Shown in pieces: positions 16,750 to 25,467 of a stretch of DNA of 64,000 bases (position 1 is its first letter; every line of letters begins with the position of its first letter). Under the pieces are notes generated by a model, which saw only the letters and a list, made by a program, of their open reading frames with translations, did no database searches and was not told where the DNA came from. Position numbers and translations under genes: made by a program. The DNA comes from Gordonia sediminis (GTDB taxonomy: Bacteria; Actinomycetota; Actinomycetes; Mycobacteriales; Mycobacteriaceae): assembly GCA_004193205.1 (NCBI GenBank), contig RZUM01000001.1:1246424-1310423 (forward strand), read 5' to 3'.

Positions 16750-17547
16750 ATGTCCGACATGCCAACACAATCAGAAGTCCCGACTGTCCGCTATGCGGTA
16801 CGCGACCACATCGCCTGGCTCACGATCGATAACGCGGGCCGCGCCAACTGTCTGACTGTGGAGATGATCTCTGTCCTCGACGACCTGTGGCAGCGGATCT
16901 CCGATGATGACGACGTGCGAGTGGTGGTGCTGACCGGCGCCGGGGAGCGGCATTTCTGCGCGGGCGTCGACACCTCCGTTCTGCGGGGCGAACTTCCGAT
17001 CTGGAGTGATGGCCGGCCACACAACCGGACCGCGTTCACCGCCGGCGTCAACAAACCGGTGATCACCGTGGTCAATGGCGCTGCGATCGGGTTGGGAATG
17101 AATCTGGCACTGGATGCCGATCTGGTTGTCGCCGTGGCCCACTCCCAGTTCGGCGACCCACGGGTCGAGTTCGGTCTGCTACCGAATGCGGCGATCGTCA
17201 ACGCGTACCGAGCGCCGTTGGGTGACATGGCACGGGTGGGCCTCGCAGGACAACGACTGTCCGCGGTGCGCGCACGGGAGATAGGGCTCGTCGCCGATGT
17301 CGCCGACACCGCAGATGATGCGCGTGCAATCGCACACGATTACGCCGCTGCGATTGCCGCACGACCACCGGCCGTCGTCCAAGAATCGGTCAGGCTCCTG
17401 CGGGCAAGTCGTCGCGGTGAGGCGTTCGGCGAGGTGATGCGAACCGTCGATGCGACCACCGACACCCTCGAGGGTGAGCTCAGCGAGGCGAACCGAGCGG
17501 GTGCCGCGTCCCACACCACGGGTCGTATACCAAACGAAGGGGCGTGA
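16750..17547 (+). CDS. Enoyl-CoA hydratase/isomerase (crotonase) family protein
   Basis: 265 residues from the ATG at 16750 (AGAAGGAAGG upstream). Crotonase elements: RHFCAGVDTSVLRG (oxyanion loop 1 near 75), VNGAAIGLGMNLALDADL (loop 2 near 110) and FGDPRVEFGLLP. It probably hydrates the alpha,beta-unsaturated aromatic acyl-CoA to the beta-hydroxy form used by the aldolase encoded just before it. Its TGA overlaps a possible GTG of the CoA ligase gene. Confidence 0.88.
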   Translation: MSDMPTQSEVPTVRYAVRDHIAWLTIDNAGRANCLTVEMISVLDDLWQRISDDDDVRVVVLTGAGERHFCAGVDTSVLRGELPIWSDGRPHNRTAFTAGVNKPVITVVNGAAIGLGMNLALDADLVVAVAHSQFGDPRVEFGLLPNAAIVNAYRAPLGDMARVGLAGQRLSAVRAREIGLVADVADTADDARAIAHDYAAAIAARPPAVVQESVRLLRASRRGEAFGEVMRTVDATTDTLEGELSEANRAGAASHTTGRIPNEGA

Positions 17548-17552
17548 ATCCG

Positions 17553-19166
17553 ATGATGGACGTCGATCTGAATCTGTGGTTGTTCTTGGAGCGCGCGTCG
17601 CGGTACTACTCCGCGGGCGAGATCGTCAGCTATCGCGCCTCGAAAAATGCTGTGTTGGAGAAGCGAACCGTCACTTATGGCGACTGGTCGCGCCGCGTGA
17701 ATCAGTTGATGAACGCCTTCGATAGCCTGGGCGTCCCGGCCGGAGCGACGATCGCCACGTTGGGCTGGAACTCGTCGTGGCATCTCGAGGCCTACTTCGG
17801 GGTGCCGTGTAGCGGCCGTGTTCTGCACACCCTCAACATCCGGGTGTCGGACGACGAACTGGTGTTCCTGATCAACGATGCCGGCGACTCCGTGCTGCTG
17901 GTGGACCGGGACTTCCTCCCGGCGGTCGAGCGCATCCGCCCGCGGATACCGACCGTTGAGCACATCCTCGTCTGGGGTGATCGGACCGAAACCGATAGGG
18001 CCGCAGAGGGACTCCTTGATTACGAATCGGTGATCGCCGGCCAACCCGACACATACGCCCGCCGGTCGATTCCGGAGAGCACCGTGATGGGGCTGTGCTA
18101 TACGTCAGGGACCACCGGTCGGCCCAAAGGCGTGCCCTACACCCATCGCTCCACCGTCCTCGAGGCGATGGCGGTCACCTCGGCCGCGGGAATGGCTGTG
18201 GGACCTGGTGATTGCGTCCTGCCGGTGGTGCCGATGTTCCATGCGGCGGCCTGGGGGATGCCCTACGCGTCGGTGGCCGTCGGCGCCACGCAGGTGTTCT
18301 ATGCCGGACCGGTCGACCCCAACAGCCTGATCGACGTGCTCGACACGGAGTCGGTCACCATCTCGGCGGGCGTTCCGACAGTGTGGCTTCCGGTGGCGGA
18401 GGTACTGGCGAGCAGCGGCCGCACGCTCCCACGGATGCGGCACGTGATCTGCGGCGGCAGTCGTCCGCCACTCTCACTCATCCGGACCTTCACCGAAGAC
18501 CTCGGCATCCCTATGGTGCAGGCCTGGGGGATGACCGAGTCGTCGCCGATGGCGGCCGTCGCGTGGCCGCAAGCCCACATGTCCGGCCGGTCATCCGATG
18601 AGTTGGCGCCGACTGTGTGGGACCAGGCCGGAATTCCGTTGCCGGGCATCGAGATCAGTATCCGTGGCGACGACGGTCGGGAAGTGCCCGCCGACGGTGA
18701 GTCGATGGGCGACCTGTATCTGCGGGGACCATGGGTCACCGACCACTACCTGCACGACGCGGGCCGCGATTCCTTCGTCGACGGGTGGTTCGCGACCGGG
18801 GATGTGGCGGTGGCGAATCCGGACGGCTACTTCGCGATCGTGGACCGGACAAAGGATCTCATCAAGTCGGGCGGAGAATGGATCTCCTCGGTCGAGATGG
18901 AGGCCGCCATCATGGCGATGTCCGCCGTGGCCGAGGCCGCCGTGGTGGCCACCCCCGACGACCGCTGGGGCGAACGCCCGATGCCCTACATCGCGTTGCA
19001 TCCGCACGCGACGCTCGAGGTCGACGAGGTGCGAGCACATCTGCTGAACAACGGATTCGCGCGTTGGCAACTACCGGCCGAGATCGCCCTCATCGATCAG
19101 GTCCCCAAGACCGCAGTCGGCAAATACGACAAGAAGGTGTTGCGCGCAAGCCGCGCCAGCATGTGA
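17553..19166 (+). CDS. Acyl-CoA synthetase (AMP-forming), fatty/aryl-acid CoA ligase
   Basis: 537 residues of the ANL superfamily: P-loop YTSGTTGRPKG near 190, WGMTESSP (A5), GWFATGDVA (A7), DRTKDLIKSGGEWIS (A8) and the C-terminal catalytic Lys region KTAVGKYDKK. It adenylates a carboxylic acid and forms the CoA thioester. An in-frame GTG at 17544 overlaps the previous stop (GTGA), but AAGGGG sits 10 bases before the ATG at 17553, so that start is preferred. The context suggests an aromatic propanoid or other side-chain acid as substrate, feeding the hydratase-aldolase pair. Confidence 0.9.
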   Translation: MMDVDLNLWLFLERASRYYSAGEIVSYRASKNAVLEKRTVTYGDWSRRVNQLMNAFDSLGVPAGATIATLGWNSSWHLEAYFGVPCSGRVLHTLNIRVSDDELVFLINDAGDSVLLVDRDFLPAVERIRPRIPTVEHILVWGDRTETDRAAEGLLDYESVIAGQPDTYARRSIPESTVMGLCYTSGTTGRPKGVPYTHRSTVLEAMAVTSAAGMAVGPGDCVLPVVPMFHAAAWGMPYASVAVGATQVFYAGPVDPNSLIDVLDTESVTISAGVPTVWLPVAEVLASSGRTLPRMRHVICGGSRPPLSLIRTFTEDLGIPMVQAWGMTESSPMAAVAWPQAHMSGRSSDELAPTVWDQAGIPLPGIEISIRGDDGREVPADGESMGDLYLRGPWVTDHYLHDAGRDSFVDGWFATGDVAVANPDGYFAIVDRTKDLIKSGGEWISSVEMEAAIMAMSAVAEAAVVATPDDRWGERPMPYIALHPHATLEVDEVRAHLLNNGFARWQLPAEIALIDQVPKTAVGKYDKKVLRASRASM

Positions 19167-19184
19167 TCACAACTGGAGGTTTTG

Positions 19185-20042
19185 ATGGGATTACTCGAAG
19201 GCAAGGTCGCGCTGATCACCGGTGCCGCTCGCGGACAGGGTCGGGCGCACGCCCTCGCCTACGCACGCGAAGGCGCAGACATTGTGGCAGTGGACATTCT
19301 GGAGCAGGTGGCCACGTCCCCGTATCCCACGGGAAGTCGGGACGACCTTGACGAGACCGCACGGCTGGTCAAGGACACCGGCAGTCGGGTGATCGCGATC
19401 GGCGCTGATGTCCGGTCGTCTGAACAGCTCGACGAGGCGGTGCTGCGCGCCCGCGAGGAGCTCGGCCGCATCGACCTGGTGACCGCCAACGCGGGCATCT
19501 GGAACACCGCGCCGTTCTGGGAGATGTCCGAACAGCAGTGGGCCGAGATGGTCGACATCAACCTGTCCGGGGTGTGGCGAACCGCAAAGGCGGTCACGCC
19601 CACGCTGATCGAGCAGGGATCCGGCTCGATCGTCGTCACCAGCTCAGTGAACGGCCTGGAGCCGGGACGGAACTTCGCGCACTACGCCGCCGCCAAGCAT
19701 GGCGTCATCGGCTTGATGAAGAACATCGCACTCGAGTTGGCGCCACACGGAATCCGTTGCAATGCAGTATGTCCGGGCGCCATTGACACCCCGATGACGC
19801 ACTGGCAGGGCGCCTACGACATCTTCCACGGCGGACCTGGAGGCACCATCGAGGATCAGCGTGCGAGCGGCTACCACTTCCATGCGTTGCGTGGTGCCGG
19901 CATGCTCGATCCGTCGGTGATCGCCAACGCCGCACTGTGGCTGCACTCCGGGATGGCATCGGCCGTGACCGGGGTGACCGTGCCGGTCGACGGCGGCCAC
20001 CTGCTCATGGGAGGTGTGAACACCAGCCCGATCAGGTTGTGA
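19185..20042 (+). CDS. Mycofactocin-coupled-type SDR oxidoreductase
   Basis: 285 residues starting at the ATG 19185 (GGAGG, 7 bases before). GAARGQGRAHA, a long SDR insert around SPYPTGSRDDLDET, TANAGIW and YAAAKHG are seen. The loop and insert place it with mycofactocin-coupled SDRs. As the last gene of the CoA-pathway operon it may oxidise the alcohol, or the aldehyde hydrate, released by the aldolase. A strong hairpin follows 24 bases after the stop. Confidence 0.87.
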   Translation: MGLLEGKVALITGAARGQGRAHALAYAREGADIVAVDILEQVATSPYPTGSRDDLDETARLVKDTGSRVIAIGADVRSSEQLDEAVLRAREELGRIDLVTANAGIWNTAPFWEMSEQQWAEMVDINLSGVWRTAKAVTPTLIEQGSGSIVVTSSVNGLEPGRNFAHYAAAKHGVIGLMKNIALELAPHGIRCNAVCPGAIDTPMTHWQGAYDIFHGGPGGTIEDQRASGYHFHALRGAGMLDPSVIANAALWLHSGMASAVTGVTVPVDGGHLLMGGVNTSPIRL

Positions 20043-20065
20043 CGGAAAACTTTTGGGAAGAACGA

Positions 20066-20096
20066 TAGGCCCGCACCGGATCTCGGGGTGGGCCTA
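20066..20096 (+). terminator. Hairpin terminator of the CoA-pathway operon
   Basis: TAGGCC (20066-20071) with CACC (20074-20077) pairs with GGTG (20087-20090) and GGCCTA (20091-20096): ten base pairs with one 2-base bulge and a 9-base loop. It lies between the SDR stop and the promoter of the transporter genes. There is no U-tract. Confidence 0.6.
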
Positions 20097-20149
20097 CCGT
20101 CGCGTCCCGATGCAAGCTCGGGAAATACGAAGGGCTGCAGGAAAATTAG

Positions 20150-20182
20150 TGCTTGCGCAGGCAATCTGTTGGCGGCTATGTT
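20150..20182 (+). promoter_or_regulatory. Promoter with palindromic operator, site D
   Basis: TGCTTGCGCAGGCA (20150-20163) contains the -35 TTGCGC (20153-20158); TATGTT (20177-20182) is the -10 after 18 bases. The leader to the ATG at 20264 is about 75 bases. This is the fourth copy of the shared palindrome and ties the importer to the catabolic units. Confidence 0.72.
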
Positions 20183-20263
20183 CGATCCGTCGCATATGTG
20201 ATGTAGACCACCATCCGCCCCATGGCATGTGGGCAGAAATCAGACAGCCCCCGGAGGAATCCC

Positions 20264-21499
20264 ATGAAACAAAACGATTCTCGTAGCCGCGGACACCGTC
20301 GGCAGTTTCGGAACGCCGGTATTGCCGCCGTGTCGGTCGCCGCGTTGGCGCTGAGCGCATGTAGCAGTTCCACCGATTCCGATGCCGGCGTGACCGGCGG
20401 TAACTGCACGTCGACCAAGGAACCGGTCAAGATCTCGGTCATCGCGGACCTCAGCGGTCCCTCGCCGGCGCTGATGTCGCACGGCAAGGCGGTCGTCGCG
20501 GCCGCGACGACCGCAGCTCATCTCTCCGACACGTCCGGTGGCATCAATTGCGCGCCAATTCAACTGATGGTCCACGACGGTGCCGGTTCGTCGGCGGGCG
20601 TCACCCAGGCCGTCCGTGACGCGATCAATGACCGGCCCGCCGCGATCACCGGATTCGCCATCAGCGGATTCCTCGCGGGTGCCGTGCCGCTCATCAACCA
20701 GTCGAAGATCCCGTGGATGTCGACGTCGCCGGCATTCGAAGGTGTCGCCGACACCCCGTTCTTCTACTCGACCCAGATCGCGAACAAGGTGCTGGGTGAG
20801 CGAGCCGCCGAAGCGCTCAAACGTGAACTCGGTGGTTCGTTGGCGGGCAAGCGAATCGCGTTCGAGGGGACCACCAACAGCGCAACCGTCGACGAGGTTC
20901 TCGCGGCGATGACCACTGCGGTGCAGGCCGAGGGCGGCTCGGTCGGCCCCGTGTTCCGGGACTCGACGGTCGTCACCGACTGGAGCAGCCAAGCAGCCAA
21001 GGTGACGTCGGAGAACGTCGATGCGGTCACGTCGGTCGGTACCGACGCGGGCATGATCGTGATGAACCAGGCGCTGAAGACGGCAAACTTCGGCGGCAAG
21101 TACCTCTCCATACTCTCGGCCACCGACGCGGCGCTGAGCAAGGTCGACAGCGATTCGTTCCTGTCCATGCGCAACGTGAACTTCCCGACCGAGGGGAGCC
21201 CTCTGGGCGACGCGGTGGTGGCCGCCGGAGCGTCACTGTCCGACGCGAACGCGTCCGGATACTTCGGTCAGGAGTTCGCTGCCGCGTCGGCCCTGATCCA
21301 GACCTTGCGCAAGTGTGGAAACGATTGCAACGCTGATGAGTTCACCAAGACGGTGAGCGGTTTCGGACCGTACACGATCCCCCTGAACGCCCTGCTCGGC
21401 ACGATGGAGTTCACGCCGCGCGAGGCGACCATGCCGGTCGGTGTCTTCCGGTGGGACGCGTCGTCGGGCAAAACGGTACAGGTCGGTTCAGACTTGTGA
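20264..21499 (+). CDS. Lipoprotein substrate-binding protein of a Liv/HAAT-type ABC importer
   Basis: 411 residues. Basic N-terminus, hydrophobic stretch and lipobox LSAC with Cys33 predict a lipid-anchored extracytoplasmic protein. The body is of the branched-chain amino-acid/amide binding type (KISVIADLSGPSPALMSHG, later TSVGTDAGMIVMNQ). Liv-type binding proteins near ring-cleavage genes commonly take up aromatic acids; here the first-gene position, the shared operator and the four coupled transporter genes suggest it binds the pathway substrate. A CGGAGG site precedes the ATG at 20264; an earlier ATG at 20222 lacks one and would spoil the signal peptide. Confidence 0.92.
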   Translation: MKQNDSRSRGHRRQFRNAGIAAVSVAALALSACSSSTDSDAGVTGGNCTSTKEPVKISVIADLSGPSPALMSHGKAVVAAATTAAHLSDTSGGINCAPIQLMVHDGAGSSAGVTQAVRDAINDRPAAITGFAISGFLAGAVPLINQSKIPWMSTSPAFEGVADTPFFYSTQIANKVLGERAAEALKRELGGSLAGKRIAFEGTTNSATVDEVLAAMTTAVQAEGGSVGPVFRDSTVVTDWSSQAAKVTSENVDAVTSVGTDAGMIVMNQALKTANFGGKYLSILSATDAALSKVDSDSFLSMRNVNFPTEGSPLGDAVVAAGASLSDANASGYFGQEFAAASALIQTLRKCGNDCNADEFTKTVSGFGPYTIPLNALLGTMEFTPREATMPVGVFRWDASSGKTVQVGSDL

Positions 21500-22251
21500 A
21501 CGCGGTCGGGTCGACGGCGAAGTCCGCTCCGCTGCTGGAAGTGTCGGAGATCATGCTCAGCTACGGCAAAGGGGCCGTGGGAGTCAGCGACGTGTCGCTG
21601 AGTGTCGACGAAGGTCAGGTGGTCGCGCTCATCGGGCCGAACGGGGCCGGCAAGACCTCGACTGTCCGTGCGATCAGCGGGTTCCTGCCGATCGAGGGGG
21701 CCAAGGTCAGTCGGGGCCGGGTCCGGTTCGACGGTCACGACGTGACCAACGGTTTGCCGCACACCCTGGCCCGCAGGGGCATCGCATTCGTACCCGAACG
21801 CATGAAGATCTTTCCCAATCTCTCTGTGCGAGAGAACCTTCTCTCCGTCGGACACCTTCCCGGCCGCGCGGAGCGGACCGCTCGGGAACGGCGCGTCGCC
21901 GACCTGTTCCCGGAGTTGGCCGAGCGCGGCCGGGAGCTGGCGGGACGTCTGTCCGGCGGGCAGCGGCAGATGCTGGCGCTGGGACGGGCGATCATGTCGA
22001 ATCCTCGGCTGCTGATCGTCGACGAGATGAGTCTGGGGCTGCACCACAGTCTGCAGCCGCGGCTGTTCCGCGCGGTGCGTGACCTGGCCCGAACCGGGGC
22101 CGCGGTGATCCTCGTCGACGAGTCCACCGGACTCAATCTCGACGTGGCGGACTACTGCTACGTCCTCGGCAATGGAATGGTCAGGGCCGCAGGTGAACCC
22201 GACCAGCTCCGCAAGGGCGACTTGATCTCCGACGTCTATCTGGAGGGCTGA
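21496..22251 (+). CDS. Liv-type ABC transporter ATPase (LivF-like)
   Basis: 251 residues from a GTG overlapping the previous stop (GTGA). Walker A GPNGAGKTS, signature LSGGQRQM and Walker B LLIVDE are all present. The usual Q or H of the switch loop is replaced (VILVDESTG). It couples ATP hydrolysis to import with the second ATPase at 22251-23132. The next gene overlaps it by one base. Confidence 0.92.
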   Translation: MNAVGSTAKSAPLLEVSEIMLSYGKGAVGVSDVSLSVDEGQVVALIGPNGAGKTSTVRAISGFLPIEGAKVSRGRVRFDGHDVTNGLPHTLARRGIAFVPERMKIFPNLSVRENLLSVGHLPGRAERTARERRVADLFPELAERGRELAGRLSGGQRQMLALGRAIMSNPRLLIVDEMSLGLHHSLQPRLFRAVRDLARTGAAVILVDESTGLNLDVADYCYVLGNGMVRAAGEPDQLRKGDLISDVYLEG

Positions 22252-23132
22252 TGGCCACCGAAGAACCACCTGGGTTCGCAGAAGTCTTCGATCGACCGGG
22301 CGAAGCCGACATCGTCCTCGACGCGCACAGGGTGACCGTGCGCTTCGGGGGTGTCGTCGCCCTCGACAATGTCGACCTCGCCGTCGGCAAGCACGACACG
22401 GTGATGTTGATCGGCCCGAACGGGGCCGGCAAGAGCACGCTGCTGAACGCCTTGTCGGGTGCGGTGCCGGCGACCGGCCGGATCATGCTCGACGGTACCG
22501 ACGTCAGCGGCCGAAAACCGGTCCGCCGGGTGCAGGCCGGGCTGGGACGGAGTTACCAGGAGCCGGCGCTCATCGAGCACGAGTCGGTGATCGAGAACAT
22601 CATGGTGGGGGCGCACAGTCGACTGCCATATGGGCTCACCGCCCAGGTGCTGGGGTTGCCGCGGGCACGACGACTCGAGCGTGCGGCCCGCGACCGCGCC
22701 CATCTGCTGGTCGAGTTGCTGGGCATCGGGGAGCAGCGGGAGAAAGATGCCGCGTCGCTCTCCTACGGCACCCGGAAGCTGGTCGACATCGCGCGGGCCG
22801 CGATGTCGGGGCCCAAAGTGCTGCTGCTGGATGAGCCCTCGTCGGGACTCGACCACCAGGAACGCGAAGCGGTGCAATCGGCACTGCTTGCCCTGAGTGC
22901 TGCACAATGCGTTGCGGTGATCGCCGTCGAACACCACATGGAGCTCGTCCGCAACGTCGCCACGCAGGTCCTCGCCCTGGATGCGGGGAGCGCAGTCCTC
23001 TGTGGCACACCGGAAGTCGTACTCGACTCCGACACGGTGCGGTCGGCCTTCGTCGAGGCGGCGTCGCTGTCTCGGGATCAACCGGTCGCGGCCGGGGCCG
23101 GCGCGGCGTCCGCGCACCAGGAAGGACGGTAA
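22251..23132 (+). CDS. Liv-type ABC transporter ATPase (LivG-like)
   Basis: 293 residues. Walker A GPNGAGKSTLLNALSG near 62, Q-loop YQEPALIEHESVIENI, Walker B VLLLDEPSSGLD and switch His in VIAVEHHMELV. The signature reads LSYGTRKLVDIARA, the variant common in LivG. Second ATPase of the importer; one-base overlap with the LivF-like gene and a 2-base gap to the permease. Confidence 0.92.
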   Translation: MATEEPPGFAEVFDRPGEADIVLDAHRVTVRFGGVVALDNVDLAVGKHDTVMLIGPNGAGKSTLLNALSGAVPATGRIMLDGTDVSGRKPVRRVQAGLGRSYQEPALIEHESVIENIMVGAHSRLPYGLTAQVLGLPRARRLERAARDRAHLLVELLGIGEQREKDAASLSYGTRKLVDIARAAMSGPKVLLLDEPSSGLDHQEREAVQSALLALSAAQCVAVIAVEHHMELVRNVATQVLALDAGSAVLCGTPEVVLDSDTVRSAFVEAASLSRDQPVAAGAGAASAHQEGR

Positions 23133-23134
23133 CA

Positions 23135-24007
23135 ATGGACAAGCTCGTAGTCTCCATCACCACCGGCGCGTCGCTGGGCGGGATCTTCATGTTGATCTCG
23201 CTCGGCATCGTGCTGGCCTACCGCGCCACCGGGACGTTCAACTTCGCGCAGGGCCAACTCGTGGCCTTCGCGTCGTTCATGGTGGCGGGCCTGGCTTCGC
23301 GGCTCGGCGTGGGGTTTGCATTGGTTGCCGCGCTGACCTTTCCGGCGATCGTGTCGGCCGGCTTCTACTATGTGGTGCTACGCAGGCTCAGCGGCGGCGC
23401 CTCACATTTCACTGCGGTCATCGCAACACTCGGCCTCGCCTCGATCCTCGAGGGCCTGCTTGCCCTGTTGTTCGGTGGCGGGTTGTACGACTTCAGTTTT
23501 CCGGGCTTGCCCGACGGGTCGGTGTCGGTGCTCGGCGTCAACGTCGACGTCCGCAATCTGCTGATCTGCGTGGCCGGCGTGGCGATCGCGGCGCTTGTCG
23601 CGCTGGTCCTGCGGTACAGCAGATTCGGCCGGTCACTGCTGGCGTCGGGGCAGGATCCACTGCTGGCCAGTCAAGGCGGGGTAAACATCGCGCTCGTGCA
23701 GTTCGTGGCGTGGGGCTTCGCCGGCCTGCTGGCCGGATTCGGCGGAGTGGCCTACGCGTCAGCGCATTCGGTGGATCCGTCCATCCTCAGCCTGGCGTTT
23801 GCCGCCTTCCCCGCCATTCTGATCGGCGGGATGGACAGCATCATCGGCGCTGCCATCGGCAGTCTCATCATCGGTCTGCTGCAGGGATTCATCATCACCT
23901 ACAGCGGGTCCCAATACGTTGACGTCGTGACCTATGGGCTTCTGCTGGTGGTGCTCCTCGTACGTCCCACGGGCCTGTTCGGAACCAAGAGAGTGAGCCG
24001 AGTATGA
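23135..24007 (+). CDS. Liv-type ABC transporter permease (LivH-like)
   Basis: 290 residues, mostly hydrophobic, with about eight membrane segments; it contains YRATGTFNFAQGQ near 27 and a Gly-rich GGMDSIIGAAIGSLIIG near residue 230, both typical of LivH. ATG at 23135 with GGAAGGA upstream. It forms half of the translocation pore with the next gene, which starts in a 4-base overlap. Confidence 0.92.
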   Translation: MDKLVVSITTGASLGGIFMLISLGIVLAYRATGTFNFAQGQLVAFASFMVAGLASRLGVGFALVAALTFPAIVSAGFYYVVLRRLSGGASHFTAVIATLGLASILEGLLALLFGGGLYDFSFPGLPDGSVSVLGVNVDVRNLLICVAGVAIAALVALVLRYSRFGRSLLASGQDPLLASQGGVNIALVQFVAWGFAGLLAGFGGVAYASAHSVDPSILSLAFAAFPAILIGGMDSIIGAAIGSLIIGLLQGFIITYSGSQYVDVVTYGLLLVVLLVRPTGLFGTKRVSRV

Positions 24008-25158
24008 CCATCGACAGATTGCCAAACGCAGTGCCCGATTCGGCGACGCCCCGACGTCGACCACTTGGGATGCTCGGCATCCAGATCGGCGTGATCACCG
24101 TCGTGACACTGGCGTTTCTGGTCTTCGGCGTCGACTACCTGTACGTCTTCAACACCTTCCTGCTCGCGATACTCGGTGCGGTGGCGTTGAACCTCTTGAT
24201 GGGCACCGTCGGGTTGGTGTCGATCGGCAACTCCGCCTTCCTTCTCACCGGCGCATTCGGGTCGATGATCGGGATCCGGATGGGCCTGCCGTTTCCGTTC
24301 GACATCGTGTTTGCGGGTGTGCTCAGCGCGGCGGCCGGAGTTGTCATCGGCATCCCGGCGATCCGGCTTCGTGGACTCGAACTCGCCCTCGCGACGCTCG
24401 CCGGGTATTTCTTGATCAGTCAACTCGCGGCGCAATACCAGCTGCGCAACGGGGGCGGGACGGCGGGATTCCTCATCCCGCCGCTCTACTCGTCGTTCGA
24501 TCTGGATCGCGCGCAACAGTATTGGGCGCTGACGCTGCTCTGTATCGTCGTCGTCCTGCTCGTGACGGTCACGCTGATCTCACGGCGACGGTCGGGGCGG
24601 GCATGGCGGCTGATCCGCGAGAACGAGATCGTGGCGCGTGGCGTCGGGATTCCGGTGACCCGGTACAAGCTGATCGCGTTCGCGTTGTCGTCGTTCATCA
24701 TCGGGGTTCAGGGCTCGTTGACCGCGCACTTCAGTGGCTCGATCTCCTTCGAGACCTTCACCTTGGCGGTCGCGATCAGTTATCTGGCGATGGTGACGAT
24801 CGGTGGGCTCGACTCGATCGCAGGCGCGATGATCGGTGCGGCGGTGGTGGTGTGGCTACCGATTCTGGTGCCCCGGGTCGTCGAGTTGTTCGGCGCGGGC
24901 GGCGCGGCCGACGCCGGGGCCAGCGCCGCGATCGCCACCGTCGTCTATGGCGTGTTGATCGTCGTGTTCACCGTGTCGTCCCGAGGTGGTCTGGCCGGAG
25001 GTGCACAGTCGGTCTGGCAGAAGGTGTCCGCGCGTCGGCCGAGGATGTCGTCGGTGCGCCCGGTACCCGCCGAGGCCGTCGAGCAGGATGACGCAACCCA
25101 TGACCTCCGGCCGGAAGTGGCGATACCGGCGGGAGACGCACGGGTCCCGGGAGTCTGA
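24004..25158 (+). CDS. Liv-type ABC transporter permease (LivM-like)
   Basis: 384 residues with a hydrophobic core of about nine membrane segments, GTVGLVSIGNSAFLLTGAFG near residue 65 and GGLDSIAGAMIGAAVV near 265 (LivM pattern). The C-terminal 50 or so residues are hydrophilic and cytoplasmic, which is longer than usual. Last gene of the importer operon; a 12-bp hairpin follows 30 bases later. Confidence 0.92.
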   Translation: MTIDRLPNAVPDSATPRRRPLGMLGIQIGVITVVTLAFLVFGVDYLYVFNTFLLAILGAVALNLLMGTVGLVSIGNSAFLLTGAFGSMIGIRMGLPFPFDIVFAGVLSAAAGVVIGIPAIRLRGLELALATLAGYFLISQLAAQYQLRNGGGTAGFLIPPLYSSFDLDRAQQYWALTLLCIVVVLLVTVTLISRRRSGRAWRLIRENEIVARGVGIPVTRYKLIAFALSSFIIGVQGSLTAHFSGSISFETFTLAVAISYLAMVTIGGLDSIAGAMIGAAVVVWLPILVPRVVELFGAGGAADAGASAAIATVVYGVLIVVFTVSSRGGLAGGAQSVWQKVSARRPRMSSVRPVPAEAVEQDDATHDLRPEVAIPAGDARVPGV

Positions 25159-25188
25159 GGTCGGCATCTCCGAGCCCCGTCGGGGCCG

Positions 25189-25223
25189 TTCAGGGGTGGC
25201 ACGCTGCGGCGGCCACCCCTGAA
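25189..25223 (+). terminator. Strong hairpin terminator of the importer operon
   Basis: TTCAGGGGTGGC (25189-25200) pairs perfectly with GCCACCCCTGAA (25212-25223), 12 bp around an 11-base loop. A smaller hairpin GCCCC/GGGGC at 25174-25186 precedes it. There is no U-tract. It occupies the first part of the 309-base gap 25159-25467; the remainder holds the promoter/operator at 25280-25322 and an otherwise featureless leader of about 145 bases. Confidence 0.72.
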
Positions 25224-25279
25224 GAGTGCGTGGGCTCATCGACGTCTTTCGATATCGACAAACCGAGGCTCGAAAGGAC

Positions 25280-25322
25280 TAGGCAGAGACCCACATCACA
25301 TGTATTATTGCTTGCGCAGGCA
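25280..25322 (+). promoter_or_regulatory. Promoter with palindromic operator, site E
   Basis: TGCTTGCGCAGGCA (25309-25322) is the fifth copy of the shared palindrome. Here no good -10 follows TTGCGC at 17-18 bases. A better promoter is TAGGCA (25280-25285), 17 bases, TATTAT (25303-25308), which puts the operator directly after the -10, over the transcription start. It precedes the ring-cleavage operon beginning at 25468. Confidence 0.62.
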
Positions 25323-25467
25323 TCATTTATGCCAGCACGCGGCTCACCACAGCGAACCACGCATTGGTTTGGACGAGCACAACTCGCGATAGATGCGGAG
25401 GCATCGATTGTGGGTGTGGTCGCGGCGAGCGCACCAAACATCAAAGCACTCCAGTGGAGGTGGTGTC

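Noticed and set aside
21303-21312. CTTGCGCAAG palindrome resembling the operator
   Set aside because: Within the binding-protein gene; the outer TGC/GCA arms are missing.
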